In this document: positions 9,217 through 17,514 of the stretch, piece after piece | Numbering within the stretch: position 1 is the stretch's first letter | Layout of the letters: each line of letters begins with the position of its first letter | Assembly (NCBI GenBank): GCA_019359715.1 | Contig: JAHHGS010000081.1 | Coordinates: forward strand, 21,719 to 85,718 | Origin: Aphanocapsa sp. GSE-SYN-MK-11-07L | GTDB lineage: Bacteria; Cyanobacteriota; Cyanobacteriia; Thermosynechococcales; Thermosynechococcaceae | DNA: 64,000 nt | Direction of reading: 5' to 3' | The notes under the pieces: generated by a model | What the model saw: only the letters and a program-made list of their open reading frames with translations | What the model was told of the DNA's origin: nothing | Databases searched by the model: none | Position numbers and translations under genes: made by a program

Positions 9217-9343
9217 AATCCCCCAAATGGCTTAGCTATTTCTCCACTAAGTATACCCACATCAAGCAAATTTCTATTTATATGACAACTCACTACCCAT
9301 AGCAGGGCATGATAGTTAAGGTACAAGCTGCTCTAGGTATGCA
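9217..9343. promoter_or_regulatory. Divergent intergenic region of the glycosylation block
   Basis: 127 AT-rich bases between two divergently transcribed genes (methyltransferase on minus, GT4-GT41 fusion on plus). It must contain the promoters of both units, but no -35/-10 pair could be assigned with confidence. Confidence 0.4.
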
Positions 9344-12300
9344 ATGAGAATTGTATTTGTTGACCTCATTCCCTTTGACTATCAGGTGGAATCTGCCTAT
9401 CAGCAACCCCTAGGGGGTTCGCAATCAGCCCTTTGCTACCTGACTGAAGCCCTAGCTAGACTGGGTCATGATGTTTTTCTGCTGACTGCTAGTGAAAGAG
9501 TCAATCTATCGCGGGGAGTGATTTGCTTATCTCTAAAGCTCTGGTCACTACCACTAATCAATACCCTACAGCCTGATGCTTTAATTCTGCTCAACGTTGC
9601 TTCTGGAGGACTAGAAGTTAAGCCACTGCTACCACCTCAAACCCATTTAATATTTTGGACAGGTCATGCTTCCGATCAGCCTGGTGTGCAGTGCCTGGCT
9701 AATCCACAGGATCAAGATGCCTTTGATTTCATCGTTATGGTGAGTGAGTGGCAGCAGGAGTGCTATGCTCAGGAACTCGGAATTCCTTTAGCAAAACTTA
9801 AGGTGTTACGGAATGCTGTTGCTCCCTGTTTTAACGCCAAGTTTGTTGAGAAACAGCCAATTCTGGCAATTAAAGAAAATCCGCCTATTCTTGCTTACAC
9901 TAGTACACCGTTTCGTGGACTCAATATACTTCTGGAGATCTTTCCGCAGATTCGTGCTGTCATGCCTGGGACAAGACTAAGAGTATTTTCAAGCATGAAG
10001 GTCTATCAAGTTGCTGCCGAACAAGATGAGTATCAGGATTTATATCAGCAATGTCTACAGATGGAAGGGGTTGATTATATTGGCTCTCTAGCACAAAATC
10101 AATTAGCTCAGGAACTTCAGAGTATCAATGCCCTCGTCTACCCCAATACCTTTCCTGAAACATCCTGCATTGCCGTCATGGAAGCGATGGCTAGTGGTTG
10201 CCAAATTATTACCAGTGAGCTGGGGGGATTGCCAGAAACTACGGCAGGTTTTGCTCACCTTGTCCCAATCGTTGAAGGAGATAGAGAAGGCTATAAAGAA
10301 AAGTTTGTGGAAGTAACAGTGAAAGCATTGCAACAAGCACTTCAAAAACCATTTGAGGCTGAGCAGCACTTGCAGCAGCAGGTTGCCTATGTGAACCATC
10401 ACTACACATGGGCAGCAAGAGCAAAAGAGTGGGAGAAATGGTTAGAGAGCATCTGCACTGAACAACCTTTATGGCTTACAGCTAAAGTAGCTGAATGGCA
10501 GCAGCAAGCGCAGAACTGTTGGCAGCAAGGCAACTATGAAAAGGCGATCGACCTTTATGAAGAAGGTATTGCAGACAACCCCACCGAAATCTTGCACTAT
10601 TGGCATTGGGGAGTATTGTTACTTTTAGTGGGCAGAGAAGAGGAAGCTCAAGTTGCCTGGTCAATGGTGATGGCTGATGGGGAACCAGAGCAAGTAGAAG
10701 CTTGGACTCATGAGCTTGTAAAGGTGTTAGAGCAGGAAGCTCAGCGGCAGGAAACTCTAAAAAATCAACAAGGTCATTGGCTGATCCGGCGACATTTGCG
10801 AGAAATATTACCTGAGAATCTCGAAAATCTCTTACGGTTGCTGCACCTAGAACTAGCATTGGGGAGCTTCACGCCAGACTTGTTAATAGATTGGCAGTTG
10901 CAGGATGTTTTGCAAAAATATGCTTTCGCTGTTCCCCCAGAAATATGGCAAACTCTCCTGCCTGATTTACTTCAAGCAGCACCTGAAGATCAACGAGTTA
11001 CAAATTGCTTACAAATCGCCTGGCAATACTTACCTGATGCAGAGAAACTAATTGGAGAATCACTAAAGCTGGCTTATAGTTGCTTGCACCAGGGTAATTA
11101 TAATTGTGCTCTTTCATTAACTGAACGCTGTTTGTCTCTTGAACCGACAAGCCTCAAGACGATCCGGCAGCTATCCTTTTTTTACCTGGCGGTTGGACGT
11201 TATGCTGAGAGCCTATCCATGGCTCAGCATTACGTTAACGCTTGTAAAAACCCAGCCAAGAAACTTATAGGTCATAATCTTGCATTGAGTGCTTTGCTCG
11301 CACAGGGAGAGCATAATCAAACAACTACCATAATTCTGGCGGAGCAAATGGAATTGATTAATGATTTGCTCACGAACCAGTCTCGAAATTTAGAGCAAGG
11401 AGAGGCTCAAGGCTTGATCGCTGCCATCTCTTGCTGGCCTTACCTCCAGGATCAGCCCGATCAATTCCGACACTGGCAAAATCAGTTGGCAGCCTTAGCC
11501 CAAAAAACTTTGCGTAGACTGGGTGACAAGTCAAAAGACTTATACATACATACCACTGTTTTACATTCACAAGAAAATAAAGTGCTAAAAATTGGTTATG
11601 TGGGTCACACCTTGCGACAGCATTCAGTAGGCTGGTTAAGTCGCTGGCTGTTCAAGTATTACAACCGGACTGATTTTCAGGTGATGTTGTATTTACTAAA
11701 CCAGGAAGTAACTGAATTTACCCAAATTTGGTTTACCAGTCAGGTAGATGGGTATTGGTCAGGCGTAGATAGTCAGCAGTTGATAGAAAAAATTTCAAAG
11801 GACAAAATCGATATTCTAGTGGACTTAGATAGCTGCACACATGAAGATACAGCAGCAGTATTTGCTTATAAACCTGCTCCAATTCAAGTTACGTGGTTAG
11901 GTTGGGATGCAAGTGGTTTGCCAGCGGTTGACTATTTTATTGCTGACCCATACGTACTACCTGATGTTGCTCAGACATATTACCAAGAAAAAATTTGGCG
12001 GTTGCCAGACACTTATATTGCTGTAGATGGATTTGAGGTTTGGACACCATCGTTACGTCGTGAAGATTTAGAAATCCCGTCTGAAGCAATAATTTACCTA
12101 AGTAATCAGATAGGTCAAAAGCAACATCCTGACATTCTACGGTTGCAAATGAAAATTTTAAAGCTAGTTCCTAATAGCTATCTTCTGATTAAAGTGCGAG
12201 GAGAGTCAACTATCCTGAAGGAAACCTTCATTAACATGGCAGAAACTGAAGATGTTGCTCCTCAGAGACTGCGTTTCTTACCTTTGGTTAATTATGAGCC

Positions 12301-12676
12301 AATCCATCGAGCAAACCTGACTATTGCTGATGTGTTTTTAGACACTTACCCCTATAACGGTGCAACGACCACCCTAGAAGCTCTTTGGATGGGTCTACCG
12401 ATCGTGACGAAGGTGGGGCAACAGTTTGCTGCCCGAAATAGCTACACATTCCTGATGAATGTTGGAGTCTCTGAAGGTATTGCTTGGACTGATGATGAGT
12501 ACGTAGAGTGGGGCGTGCGCTTTGGCAAAGACCTACAGTTGCGGCAAGACGTTGCATGTAAACTTAAAGCCTCACGGCAAACATCGCCTTTGTGGAATGC
12601 CAAAAAATTTACCTCTGAAATGGAGAAAGCTTTTCGGCAAATGTGGGAAATATATAGTCAAGGGTCAGTAATTTAG
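9344..12676 (+). CDS. GT4-TPR-GT41 double glycosyltransferase fusion
   Basis: An 1110-residue protein with two complete-looking transferase domains. Residues 1-370 form a GT-B family 4 transferase: MRIVFVDLIPF, GGSQSALCYLTEAL, and the EX7E element E272-E280 in FPETSCIAVMEAMASG. Residues about 380-690 are TPR-like helices (NCWQQGNYEKAIDLYEEGI; CLHQGNYNCALSLTERCL). Residues 745-1100 form a GT41/OGT-like domain: KIGYVGHTLRQHSVGWL keeps a His (760) at the canonical OGT position, APIQVTWLGWDASG, Lys926 in NQIGQKQHPD, and FLDTYPYNGATTTLEALW. The simplest reading is that one domain attaches a first sugar to a protein and the other extends it. It is followed 28 bases later by pilin 2 on the same strand, so pilin 2 or both pilins are candidate acceptors (inference). 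Confidence 0.9.
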   Translation: MRIVFVDLIPFDYQVESAYQQPLGGSQSALCYLTEALARLGHDVFLLTASERVNLSRGVICLSLKLWSLPLINTLQPDALILLNVASGGLEVKPLLPPQTHLIFWTGHASDQPGVQCLANPQDQDAFDFIVMVSEWQQECYAQELGIPLAKLKVLRNAVAPCFNAKFVEKQPILAIKENPPILAYTSTPFRGLNILLEIFPQIRAVMPGTRLRVFSSMKVYQVAAEQDEYQDLYQQCLQMEGVDYIGSLAQNQLAQELQSINALVYPNTFPETSCIAVMEAMASGCQIITSELGGLPETTAGFAHLVPIVEGDREGYKEKFVEVTVKALQQALQKPFEAEQHLQQQVAYVNHHYTWAARAKEWEKWLESICTEQPLWLTAKVAEWQQQAQNCWQQGNYEKAIDLYEEGIADNPTEILHYWHWGVLLLLVGREEEAQVAWSMVMADGEPEQVEAWTHELVKVLEQEAQRQETLKNQQGHWLIRRHLREILPENLENLLRLLHLELALGSFTPDLLIDWQLQDVLQKYAFAVPPEIWQTLLPDLLQAAPEDQRVTNCLQIAWQYLPDAEKLIGESLKLAYSCLHQGNYNCALSLTERCLSLEPTSLKTIRQLSFFYLAVGRYAESLSMAQHYVNACKNPAKKLIGHNLALSALLAQGEHNQTTTIILAEQMELINDLLTNQSRNLEQGEAQGLIAAISCWPYLQDQPDQFRHWQNQLAALAQKTLRRLGDKSKDLYIHTTVLHSQENKVLKIGYVGHTLRQHSVGWLSRWLFKYYNRTDFQVMLYLLNQEVTEFTQIWFTSQVDGYWSGVDSQQLIEKISKDKIDILVDLDSCTHEDTAAVFAYKPAPIQVTWLGWDASGLPAVDYFIADPYVLPDVAQTYYQEKIWRLPDTYIAVDGFEVWTPSLRREDLEIPSEAIIYLSNQIGQKQHPDILRLQMKILKLVPNSYLLIKVRGESTILKETFINMAETEDVAPQRLRFLPLVNYEPIHRANLTIADVFLDTYPYNGATTTLEALWMGLPIVTKVGQQFAARNSYTFLMNVGVSEGIAWTDDEYVEWGVRFGKDLQLRQDVACKLKASRQTSPLWNAKKFTSEMEKAFRQMWEIYSQGSVI

Positions 12677-12704
12677 CTGATCTCCTGACCAGGGGGGTAA
12701 TCTA

Positions 12705-13172
12705 ATGTCTCAGTTCCAACGTGCTTATCTTAGTTATATCGCTCGGTCTACTTCTGCTCAGGGGTTTACGCTAATTGAGTTGCTGGTAACAGTATTGATT
12801 ATTGGTATTTTATCTGCGATCGCTCTGCCTTCAATGCTTAACCAAGCTAACCGAGCCAGAGAAGCAGAAGCTAAGAACTATGTCGGTGCAGTTACCCGTG
12901 CCCAACAGGCTTATCGATTGCAAAACCCAACATTTGCACCAACAATGAATGACTTGCAAATTAAAGTGCCTGATCAAAGCAACTCTTATAACTATGCTTT
13001 TGATTCAGTGGGTGTAGCGCTAGCCCAATATAAAGCTTCTCCGACCCAGGCGGGTTTGCGAGCTTTTACTGGCTGTACCATAGTGGTTAGTGGCGCACTC
13101 ACAGATACTAAAATTCTAGAAACTCAGCCTGTTGGAGAAACTATTGCTGATCCCCCAACTACCTGCCCATAG
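12705..13172 (+). CDS. Type IV pilin (PilA-like), copy 2
   Basis: 155 residues. The 20-residue leader ends at Gly20 before G|FTLIE with Glu at +5, then the hydrophobic helix LLVTVLIIGILSAIALP. The mature head matches pilin 1 closely at SMLNQANRARE and RAQQAYRLQN and keeps two C-terminal cysteines (TGC and the final TCP) for a disulfide loop. The charge and Ser/Thr pattern of the rest differs, so the two pilins are diverged paralogs. A strong purine-rich ribosome site (AGGGGGG) precedes the ATG. The 28-base gap from the GT4-GT41 fusion suggests co-transcription with its likely modifying enzyme. Confidence 0.93.
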   Translation: MSQFQRAYLSYIARSTSAQGFTLIELLVTVLIIGILSAIALPSMLNQANRAREAEAKNYVGAVTRAQQAYRLQNPTFAPTMNDLQIKVPDQSNSYNYAFDSVGVALAQYKASPTQAGLRAFTGCTIVVSGALTDTKILETQPVGETIADPPTTCP

Positions 13173-13246
13173 GAGTTTATCTGTAGCTAAATCTGCGCTA
13201 GTCTCATGGCAGCAGGGTAAAAGCTGGCGACTGGGAGAGCAGTAGT

Positions 13247-14065
13247 ATGCAATGGCAGGCAGTATGGGGGCAAAGATTGTGGCAAGTGCTAGTCACGCCA
13301 GCGATCGCCCTTTTGAGTTTGGGGACAATCGCTGCTCTGCAACTGACTTCACTTAGAGATTTAGAGCAAAAAAGCCAGCAAGTTTTGACACCAGCAGAGT
13401 ATCAGCAAGAAGCGCAGCAAATCGCGTTGAAGCTGAAGTTACTCCAGAAAGTGCCCAGCTTCGGGTTTGATAACCTGATTGCTGATGGGGTGTTTTTGCA
13501 GTTTTTGCAGTTTTTTGGCGATACGAAGGCGCGTGCTCAAACGGGCTATGGGTTAGCGCCTAACTTTTTTGAGGTGATTATTCCTCGCGACCCCCAATTT
13601 TTGCGGGCCTACTTGTTTCTGTCAGTGTCTTCAACAATTTATGCCGGCCGCCCTGATTTGACTGTAGCGTTGATGGATCAGGGATTAAAGTCCTTGTCAC
13701 CCAAGGCTTTCCCCGACAGCTATACAATTTGGGTCTTCAAAGCAAATGATGAGCTGCTATTTTTGGGAAACTATCGAGCCGCTCAAAAGTCATATCAAAC
13801 AGCAGCAGAATGGGTCAGCTTACAAGGCACTCCTGAAGCCAAAGCTACCGCAGTCAGTTTGCAGCGAACCGCTACATTTCTAAAGCGAAAGCCAAACAGC
13901 AAAACGGCTCAAATTAATGCCTGGATGATGGTGCTCAGCAATGCCTTTGACGATCGCACCCGCAAGTTAGCGCTGCAAAACCTCCAACGGTTGGGAGTCA
14001 AGATTACAGTCTTACCGACTGGAAAACTTAAATTTGAGGCACCAAAACCCGATTGGGAATATTAG
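13247..14065 (+). CDS. Membrane-anchored hypothetical protein, TPR-like
   Basis: 272 residues with an N-terminal uncleaved or signal-like helix (VLVTPAIALLSLGTIAALQL), then a soluble helical region with TPR-like pairs (AYLFLSVSSTIYAGRPDLTVAL; NYRAAQKSYQTAAEW). No catalytic motif is seen. It lies 74 bases after pilin 2 on the same strand and may be co-transcribed. A role in pilus assembly or glycan handling at the membrane is only suggested by position. Confidence 0.6.
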   Translation: MQWQAVWGQRLWQVLVTPAIALLSLGTIAALQLTSLRDLEQKSQQVLTPAEYQQEAQQIALKLKLLQKVPSFGFDNLIADGVFLQFLQFFGDTKARAQTGYGLAPNFFEVIIPRDPQFLRAYLFLSVSSTIYAGRPDLTVALMDQGLKSLSPKAFPDSYTIWVFKANDELLFLGNYRAAQKSYQTAAEWVSLQGTPEAKATAVSLQRTATFLKRKPNSKTAQINAWMMVLSNAFDDRTRKLALQNLQRLGVKITVLPTGKLKFEAPKPDWEY

Positions 14066-14073
14066 CTGTTAGC

Positions 14074-15768
14074 TCAGGACAGGCGAACAAAGATTTGGCT
14101 GCGCTGAATTCGTCCTTGTCTGCCATAGCTGGCGAGAGAGAGCGATCGCAGATGGTCAAACAGTGGGGAGGATAGTCCTTCGATCGTCTGGAGGAGCGGT
14201 AACTTTTGCTCTAAGACGGGTTGCAGCTTTGGCCAATCTAAATACAAATAGCCATTGTTGGGCTGAGCTAGAGGGGCGATCGCCTGCTTGAACTCAGATT
14301 GATCCAGCAAAGACTGGGGCTGCACGGCTTGATTGATCGCATCTAAGGTCGAAGCTAGCACGGTGTAATTGTCTAGATTGAGGTGAGCGCCCACCACCTC
14401 AGCTTGAATCAGGGTTGAGCCTGTGGGCTTGGCGGCTGCGGATTCGACACTGGTGATCAACTTTGTCCAGGCTGAGATGTCCTGAGTGCCGACCTTTAAT
14501 GCCCCGGCGCTAAACCCCTGCTTGGCGGCGATTTGATCCAACTGGCGCAGGCCCGGCTGGGTGGAAGGACTCTCCTCAGCTACAAACACCCAATCGGCTT
14601 GGCGGCCTTGGGCAGAGGGGACTAGACCCAAACCATACTCCCCTTTCACCCAGGCAAACACATCTTGGGATAAGTCTAGCCCCCAGCGATCGCCGGTATC
14701 CGCCAGAGATTGACCGAGTAAATTAGCCAGCAGGGGGTAGCCCTGAATCCCCTGATTTAGCTGAGTCCAGGTGGTTTGTAAATCTAGTCCGGCTGCCACC
14801 AAGGCGCTGGTGGCTGGCAGGTACTTGAGGGCGATGACTGGGGCAGTCAGGGTCGGGGTGAGCGGGGGTAAATCAACACCAGAAGCTGTAATCAGAGCAT
14901 TTTCCAGCAGTAGCCCGTCTTGGTTAGCCCCGATCGCCACCGCTAGGCGATCGTAGACGGGCGGGCTGGTGATTGTCGGCTTGGCAGTCGATTTGAGCCG
15001 CCACTGGGCTAACTCTGGCAAATTGACAAAGGCAAAGCCAATTCGGGGCTGCTCTAGGCTGTCTACTGCTTGCTGATAGTAGCTGGCACTGGCTAAACCC
15101 AAATCGATCGCCTGCACATTATTCAGGGCATCGCGCAGCACTTTAGCGCTGTTAGCAACCAAGACAAACTCTTTGCCAACCATGGCGGTGGCAACGGCAT
15201 CTAGGCTGGCGGGTGGGCGCTTTTTGGGCGGTTGCCAGTTGGGTTGCTTGCCTTGAGTTGAAGTGAGTTTGACTCCTTGGTATTGCTCAACCTTAAGGGC
15301 TTGCCCTGCGGTGGCTTGCCGCTGCCAGAATCCGTCTAAAAAGGCGCGGCTGCGCTCCACATCATTCACCTTCAGGGCCAGCAAGTAGCCGGGCTGCTGA
15401 CCGTTGTTGGGTTGACGATCCAGGTCTAGGCTAGCGATCGCCAGCGTAATTTCATCGCCGACCCAGGGCTGAATGTCTTTGTCATAATCCAGCCCGGCTT
15501 TGGTAAGCAGGGTTTGGATCGGTTGGCCCAGATTGGCACCCGATTGACCTGTTAATAACTTACGATAGGTCGCCAATTTTCCAGGATTGACCAGCAAGGA
15601 CAAAACAAGCGGGGCTTGGCGAGGAATAAACATAGCCGCTTGCGGCGCGGCGACCTTGCCCTGAGGCAGCGACCCGCGATTAAACCCCAAAAACCAAATT
15701 GCCCCCATTAGCAGGAACACCCCAAGGGCGATCGCCCCGAAACGAGTAACAAGCGAGCCTGACTTCAT
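14074..15768 (-). CDS. DUF3352 domain protein
   Basis: About 564 residues from the ATG at 15768; an upstream in-frame codon at 15852 would add 28 residues unlike the family. An N-terminal membrane anchor (IALGVFLLMGAIWFLGF) is followed by a large extracytoplasmic region typical of cyanobacterial DUF3352 proteins: AMFIPRQAPLVLSLLV near the start, WVGDEITLAI, and later repeats of the same fold. The function of the family is unknown. It converges on the TPR-like gene (8 bases between stops) and is divergent from the rhodanese gene. Confidence 0.75.
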   Translation of the reverse strand: MKSGSLVTRFGAIALGVFLLMGAIWFLGFNRGSLPQGKVAAPQAAMFIPRQAPLVLSLLVNPGKLATYRKLLTGQSGANLGQPIQTLLTKAGLDYDKDIQPWVGDEITLAIASLDLDRQPNNGQQPGYLLALKVNDVERSRAFLDGFWQRQATAGQALKVEQYQGVKLTSTQGKQPNWQPPKKRPPASLDAVATAMVGKEFVLVANSAKVLRDALNNVQAIDLGLASASYYQQAVDSLEQPRIGFAFVNLPELAQWRLKSTAKPTITSPPVYDRLAVAIGANQDGLLLENALITASGVDLPPLTPTLTAPVIALKYLPATSALVAAGLDLQTTWTQLNQGIQGYPLLANLLGQSLADTGDRWGLDLSQDVFAWVKGEYGLGLVPSAQGRQADWVFVAEESPSTQPGLRQLDQIAAKQGFSAGALKVGTQDISAWTKLITSVESAAAKPTGSTLIQAEVVGAHLNLDNYTVLASTLDAINQAVQPQSLLDQSEFKQAIAPLAQPNNGYLYLDWPKLQPVLEQKLPLLQTIEGLSSPLFDHLRSLSLASYGRQGRIQRSQIFVRLS

Positions 15769-15945
15769 GCATTCACAGCGAGTAACGCCAAGTCCATTAT
15801 TCCAGCAAATTAGGCTGGATCGCTGTTCTAATTTGTGACTCTGGTTAATCATCGCTGTCAGGTTTGCGATCGCTGTGACAAAATATTGACATTAATATTC
15901 TGTTAATCTTTGCTCAGCCCTGACCACTTTAAAAAGTTACGGATC

Positions 15946-16296
15946 ATGACAAATTCTTTTGCCTCGATTCCAGAAGTCAGCGTTGAGAGTCTCTCGCAGC
16001 GTCTAGCTCAGGGAGCTGACCTTCAGCTAGTAGATGTGCGAGAGCCAGAGGAATTGGCGATCGCTAGTTTGACGGGATTTGTAAACTTACCGCTGAGCCA
16101 GTTTCAGCAGTGGTCAGGGGAAATTCAGCAAACCCTCGACCCCCACCAAGAAACGCTGGTGCTTTGCCATCACGGGATGCGATCGGCGCAGATGTGCAAC
16201 TGGTTGCTCCAGCAAGGCTTTACCAACGTCAAAAATATTGCGGGTGGGATTCATGCCTATGCTGTCAAAGTTGACCCCTCCGTGCCTACTTATTGA
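15946..16296 (+). CDS. Rhodanese-like domain protein
   Basis: A 116-residue single-domain rhodanese. VSVESLSQRL and LVDVREPEELAIA are the N-terminal signature (Cdc25/GlpE type), and LCHHGMRSAQMCNWL carries the active-site loop with the catalytic Cys followed by HHGMRS. Such proteins move a sulfane sulfur from a donor such as thiosulfate through a cysteine persulfide. The ATG at 15946 is preferred over a TTG at 15910. It lies immediately upstream of hrcA on the same strand (42 bases), a common cyanobacterial order. Confidence 0.88.
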   Translation: MTNSFASIPEVSVESLSQRLAQGADLQLVDVREPEELAIASLTGFVNLPLSQFQQWSGEIQQTLDPHQETLVLCHHGMRSAQMCNWLLQQGFTNVKNIAGGIHAYAVKVDPSVPTY

Positions 16297-16338
16297 AATG
16301 ACCACGATCCCAATTGATGATTCGGTGAGGCAAACGTC

Positions 16339-17430
16339 TTGGTGCAGATAAGGCTAACAAATCGACAACAGAAAGTGCTGTGGGCAACTGTCCGCCACTA
16401 CATTGCCACCGCTGAACCCGTCGGCTCGAAAGCCCTAGTGGACGATTACAACCTGAATGTCAGTTCCGCCACCATTCGCAACATTATGGGGGTGCTAGAA
16501 AAATCTGGCTTACTCTACCAACCCCATACTTCGGCCGGGCGAGTTCCTTCTGACTCCGGCTACAGAATTTACGTTGATGATTTGATTACGCCCGCCAATG
16601 AGATGATCGGTCAGGTTGAGCAAATGCTCAGCGATCGGCTTAACCCCGGCGGCTGGAGCCTAGAGGCAGTTTTGCAGGGAGCTGCCCAAATTCTCTCGGC
16701 TCTAAGCGGCTACATTACGCTAATTACGGTTCCGCAAGCTCTGAACGCCACCATTCGCTGCCTGCAATTTGTCAGGGTTGAGGCATCGCGGGTGATGTTA
16801 ATTCTGGTGATGGATAATTACCAAACCCAGTCTGCCCTGATGGATTTGCCGACTACTGCCGAGCAGGATGAAGAAATTTTAGAGCGCGAACTGCAACTGC
16901 TGAGCAACTTTCTCAACCATCACCTGCAAGGGCGATCGCTGAACGAGCTGACAACGCTGAATTGGCAAGACCTGAATCAAGACTTTCAGCAGTATGCTGA
17001 GGCGCTGCGGTCAATTTTGAACGATCTGACCCGCCGGGCCCAGCCGACTGGCTCTCGCCAAATTTTAATTAGCGGCGTTTCCGAAGTCCTGCACCAGCCG
17101 GAGTTCTCGGAACTGCAACAGGTGCAAACCATTCTGCATCTGCTAGAAGAAGAGCAAGACCAGCTTTGGCCGTTAATTTGCCAATGGTCAGAGCCGGAGA
17201 GCTTGGTCACAACTTCCGCCAAACGGCGAGTTCGGATTCGGATTGGAGCCGAAAACCCCCTAGAGCCAATCCGTACCTGCACCCTGGTTTCATCGACCTA
17301 TCAGCGGGGCAATGTGCCGATCGGCAGTGTTGGCGTCCTGGGGCCAACCCGAATGGCCTACGAGAAAGTGATTGCCCTCGTCGAAGCAGCCGCAGATTAT
17401 CTTTCCGATACCCTCAGCCAACCTGCCTAA
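16339..17430 (+). CDS. hrcA: Heat-inducible transcription repressor HrcA
   Basis: About 363 residues. The N-terminal winged helix shows [43 protein letters not shown] and [19 protein letters not shown], the family's defining stretch. The C-terminal sensor region ends with the conserved RIRIGAENP, then [21 protein letters not shown]. HrcA represses groESL-type operons by binding the CIRCE inverted repeat and needs GroEL for folding. The start is a TTG (16339) or the following GTG (16342), both behind GTGAGG. No CIRCE element was recognised in this window, so its targets lie elsewhere. Confidence 0.95.
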   Translation: MVQIRLTNRQQKVLWATVRHYIATAEPVGSKALVDDYNLNVSSATIRNIMGVLEKSGLLYQPHTSAGRVPSDSGYRIYVDDLITPANEMIGQVEQMLSDRLNPGGWSLEAVLQGAAQILSALSGYITLITVPQALNATIRCLQFVRVEASRVMLILVMDNYQTQSALMDLPTTAEQDEEILERELQLLSNFLNHHLQGRSLNELTTLNWQDLNQDFQQYAEALRSILNDLTRRAQPTGSRQILISGVSEVLHQPEFSELQQVQTILHLLEEEQDQLWPLICQWSEPESLVTTSAKRRVRIRIGAENPLEPIRTCTLVSSTYQRGNVPIGSVGVLGPTRMAYEKVIALVEAAADYLSDTLSQPA

Positions 17431-17514
17431 AATCGACAATGCTATATATGAATGATGATATTCTGATCAGGATTTTGGAACGGCCAAAAACTGAATGTGC
17501 TGGAGTGAAGAGGA

